64,000 nt of DNA from Limnohabitans sp. (GTDB taxonomy: Bacteria > Pseudomonadota > Gammaproteobacteria > Burkholderiales > Burkholderiaceae_C): positions 62,001 to 126,000 of the forward strand of contig NZ_JAAVVW010000003.1 of the NCBI RefSeq assembly GCF_023910625.1, given 5' to 3'. This document shows, in pieces, positions 63,065 to 64,000 of the stretch (position 1 is its first letter; each line of letters starts with the position of its first letter). The position numbers and the translations under genes were made by a program. Below the pieces are notes generated by a model, which saw only the letters and a list, made by a program, of their open reading frames with translations, was not told where the DNA came from and did not search any database.

Positions 63065-63371
63065 ATGTTCAAAAATGGAATGCGCCCCATCCACCCTGGG
63101 GAAATCTTGCTTGAGGACTACATCAAGCCGCTGGCAGATCAGCGTTCGTGCGCTGTCGCTTGCCCTGCATGTCCCTTACTCCCGCCTCCGTGAAATCGTG
63201 GACGGCAAACGGGGAGTTTCGGCTGATACGGCACTGCGCCTGGAGCGCTACTTTGGCAGTGAGGCCCAGGGTTGGCTTGCCCTGCAGGCAGCTTATGACC
63301 TTCGCATTGCCGAGAAGCAAAGCGCCAAGCTCATCAAGCGAGAAATTGAGCCGCTTGGATTGGCGGCGTAA
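63065..63371 (+). pseudogene. higA: HigA-type antitoxin, frameshifted
   Basis: From ATG 63065 the protein starts MFKNGMRPIHPGEILLEDYI-KPL as in HigA. Near 63128 the frame shifts, and the helix-turn-helix (ISVRALSLALHVPYSRLREI, GKRGVSADTALRLERYFGSE) continues in the next frame to 63371. An ATG at 63075 in the second frame would give a protein with the complete DNA-binding domain but a different N-terminus, so some antitoxin function might survive. Confidence 0.8.
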
Positions 63372-63464
63372 CTGGCGCTGACACCCGATTGATTCAAGAT
63401 GATTTAGGCCACCGGAATATTCAGCATACGGTTTGCTACAACGCGACCAATTCGGTGCGGTTTG

Positions 63465-63599
63465 CGCCTTATTAAAGGCCATCGAGGTGGCATTGACCGC
63501 CTCTGCGTTCATGGGGCCATTGACAAACTGGTCAATGAGTTCTTTGGGTATGGCTGGCAGCGCCTGTGCGGCTGCAGTCTTCCTTGTCTTGCTTGGCAT
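63465..63599 (-). pseudogene. N-terminal fragment of an IS256-family transposase
   Basis: Read from ATG 63599, MPSKTRKTAAAQALPAIPKE, LIDQFVNGPMNAEAVNATSM and AFNKA match the start of IS256-type transposases (ALPAIPKEL-x-x-Q, GPMTAEA-x-N). After about 45 residues the similarity ends, and the frame continues antisense over higA. Only the beginning of the transposase gene remains. Confidence 0.7.
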
Positions 63600-63801
63600 A
63601 CATGCTCCTTGGTGACATGGTATGCCTCACACACAAAATTTCTGACAGGCTCCTTCTTCCACCAACTCAATGCTACCTTTCGTTCAAATGGCGAACCGCT
63701 TGTTCAGCAGCGCTTGCCTCTTGGGCAGGCCATATATATCTTGACCCTGTCGCTCCCCGTGTGGACGGCAGTTTTCTTCAACCCACAATAGGTGAACCCT
63801 C
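63600..63801. other. Spacer before the exported-protein gene
   Basis: I see no gene. AGGTGA lies about 9 bases before the ATG at 63802 and is the ribosome site of the last gene. Confidence 0.4.
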
Positions 63802-64000
63802 ATGCTTCAACGTTCTTTGACATATTTCATCGGCCCTTTGCTGTGTGCAAGCTTGATGCCCGCTGCTGCGATGGCGCAGGCAGATTCCAAGGGTTTTTAC
63901 GCCACGATCTACGCTCAGCAAAGTCGGATTGGCTCCTCCAACTTCACAGAATCCGGCACCCAGGGTGCCGGAAATGGTCTGCGTGCGGAGTTTGGTAGCG
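63802..64000 (+). CDS. Exported protein, possible outer-membrane beta-barrel, 3'-truncated by window edge
   Basis: The frame starts MLQRSLTYFIGPLLCASLMP and has a clear signal peptide with probable cleavage after AAAMAQA. The mature start, DSKGFYATIYAQQSRIGSSN then FTESGTQGAGNGLRAEFG, alternates polar and aromatic residues like strands of an outer-membrane barrel. Only 66 codons are present. It could be a porin-like protein or a receptor; I cannot name it. Confidence 0.65.
   Translation, partial: MLQRSLTYFIGPLLCASLMPAAAMAQADSKGFYATIYAQQSRIGSSNFTESGTQGAGNGLRAEFGS

Noticed and set aside
63123..63464. Continuation of the IS256-type frame to 158 codons
   Set aside because: Past about codon 45 it no longer resembles the transposase and lies antisense to the higA coding region.

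Overview
The window reads as a chromosomal segment of a betaproteobacterium, order Burkholderiales, most likely a Comamonadaceae relative. The basis is gene order (leuC-leuD-leuB-asd-truA-trpF-trpB-trpA-accD on one strand, and sdhC-D-A-B-sdhE-gltA diverging from mdh-citE-like-acnB), GC-rich coding sequence and protein family resemblance. It is a dense core-genome backbone interrupted by at least four accessory patches. No rRNA, tRNA or CRISPR array was recognised.

Region 1 (1-19.9 kb) starts with the 3' part of nagZ and then holds a surface-adhesin secretion locus. It has a complete type I secretion system (TolC-like outer membrane protein, ABC exporter with a C39-like N-terminus, HlyD-family adaptor), a LuxR-type regulator, two small MotB/OmpA-like membrane proteins, a MotA/ExbB-like channel protein with a long cytoplasmic tail, and a large Bap-like adhesin of about 2,550 codons. 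The plan recalls the Salmonella SPI-4 giant-adhesin locus, where the proton channel SiiAB accompanies the SiiCDF secretion system. The adhesin reading frame is broken by at least nine small indels, clustered at its two ends. The locus is bracketed by two regulators that are about 89% identical and by two copies of a roughly 175-bp leader. The downstream copy still carries a fossil of the MotA-like gene, so the locus was once (partly) duplicated.

Region 2 (19.9-34.9 kb) is housekeeping: lysS, yggT, accD, trpA, trpB, trpF, truA, asd, leuB, leuD, leuC and gltA, nearly all on the minus strand. A Fic-domain protein plus fossils of a helicase and of a type III restriction-like subunit sit between leuB and leuD. 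Region 3 (34.9-45.2 kb) is a TCA-cycle block: sdhE, sdhB, sdhA, sdhD, sdhC and a GntR regulator on the minus strand, divergent from mdh, a CitE-like lyase, a secreted protein and acnB. The gntR-mdh gap carries a dyad, a good promoter and two adjacent perfect hairpins in the mdh leader.

Region 4 (45.2-49.2 kb) is a small island behind acnB. It contains transposase fossils (IS91-like and IS1380-like), a BRCT-domain protein, unknown ORFs and a RelE/ParE-type toxin-antitoxin pair. It also contains a second copy of the last 289 bp of acnB, which differs almost only at synonymous positions, and a third decayed acnB piece. Region 5 (49.2-62.2 kb) encodes the whole reductive pyrimidine catabolic route: PreTA dihydropyrimidine dehydrogenase, an NCS1 permease, dihydropyrimidinase, an N-carbamoyl-beta-alanine amidohydrolase-like enzyme, omega-amino acid:pyruvate transaminase, (methyl)malonate-semialdehyde dehydrogenase and alanine dehydrogenase, with LysR and TetR (RutR-like) regulators. 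Together they would take uracil or thymine to acyl-CoA, ammonia and CO2 and recycle alanine to pyruvate.

Region 6 (62.2-64 kb) is a patch of fragments (umuC 3' end, higB with a frameshifted higA, IS256-type transposase N-terminus) before the start of an exported protein, possibly an outer-membrane barrel, that runs off the window.
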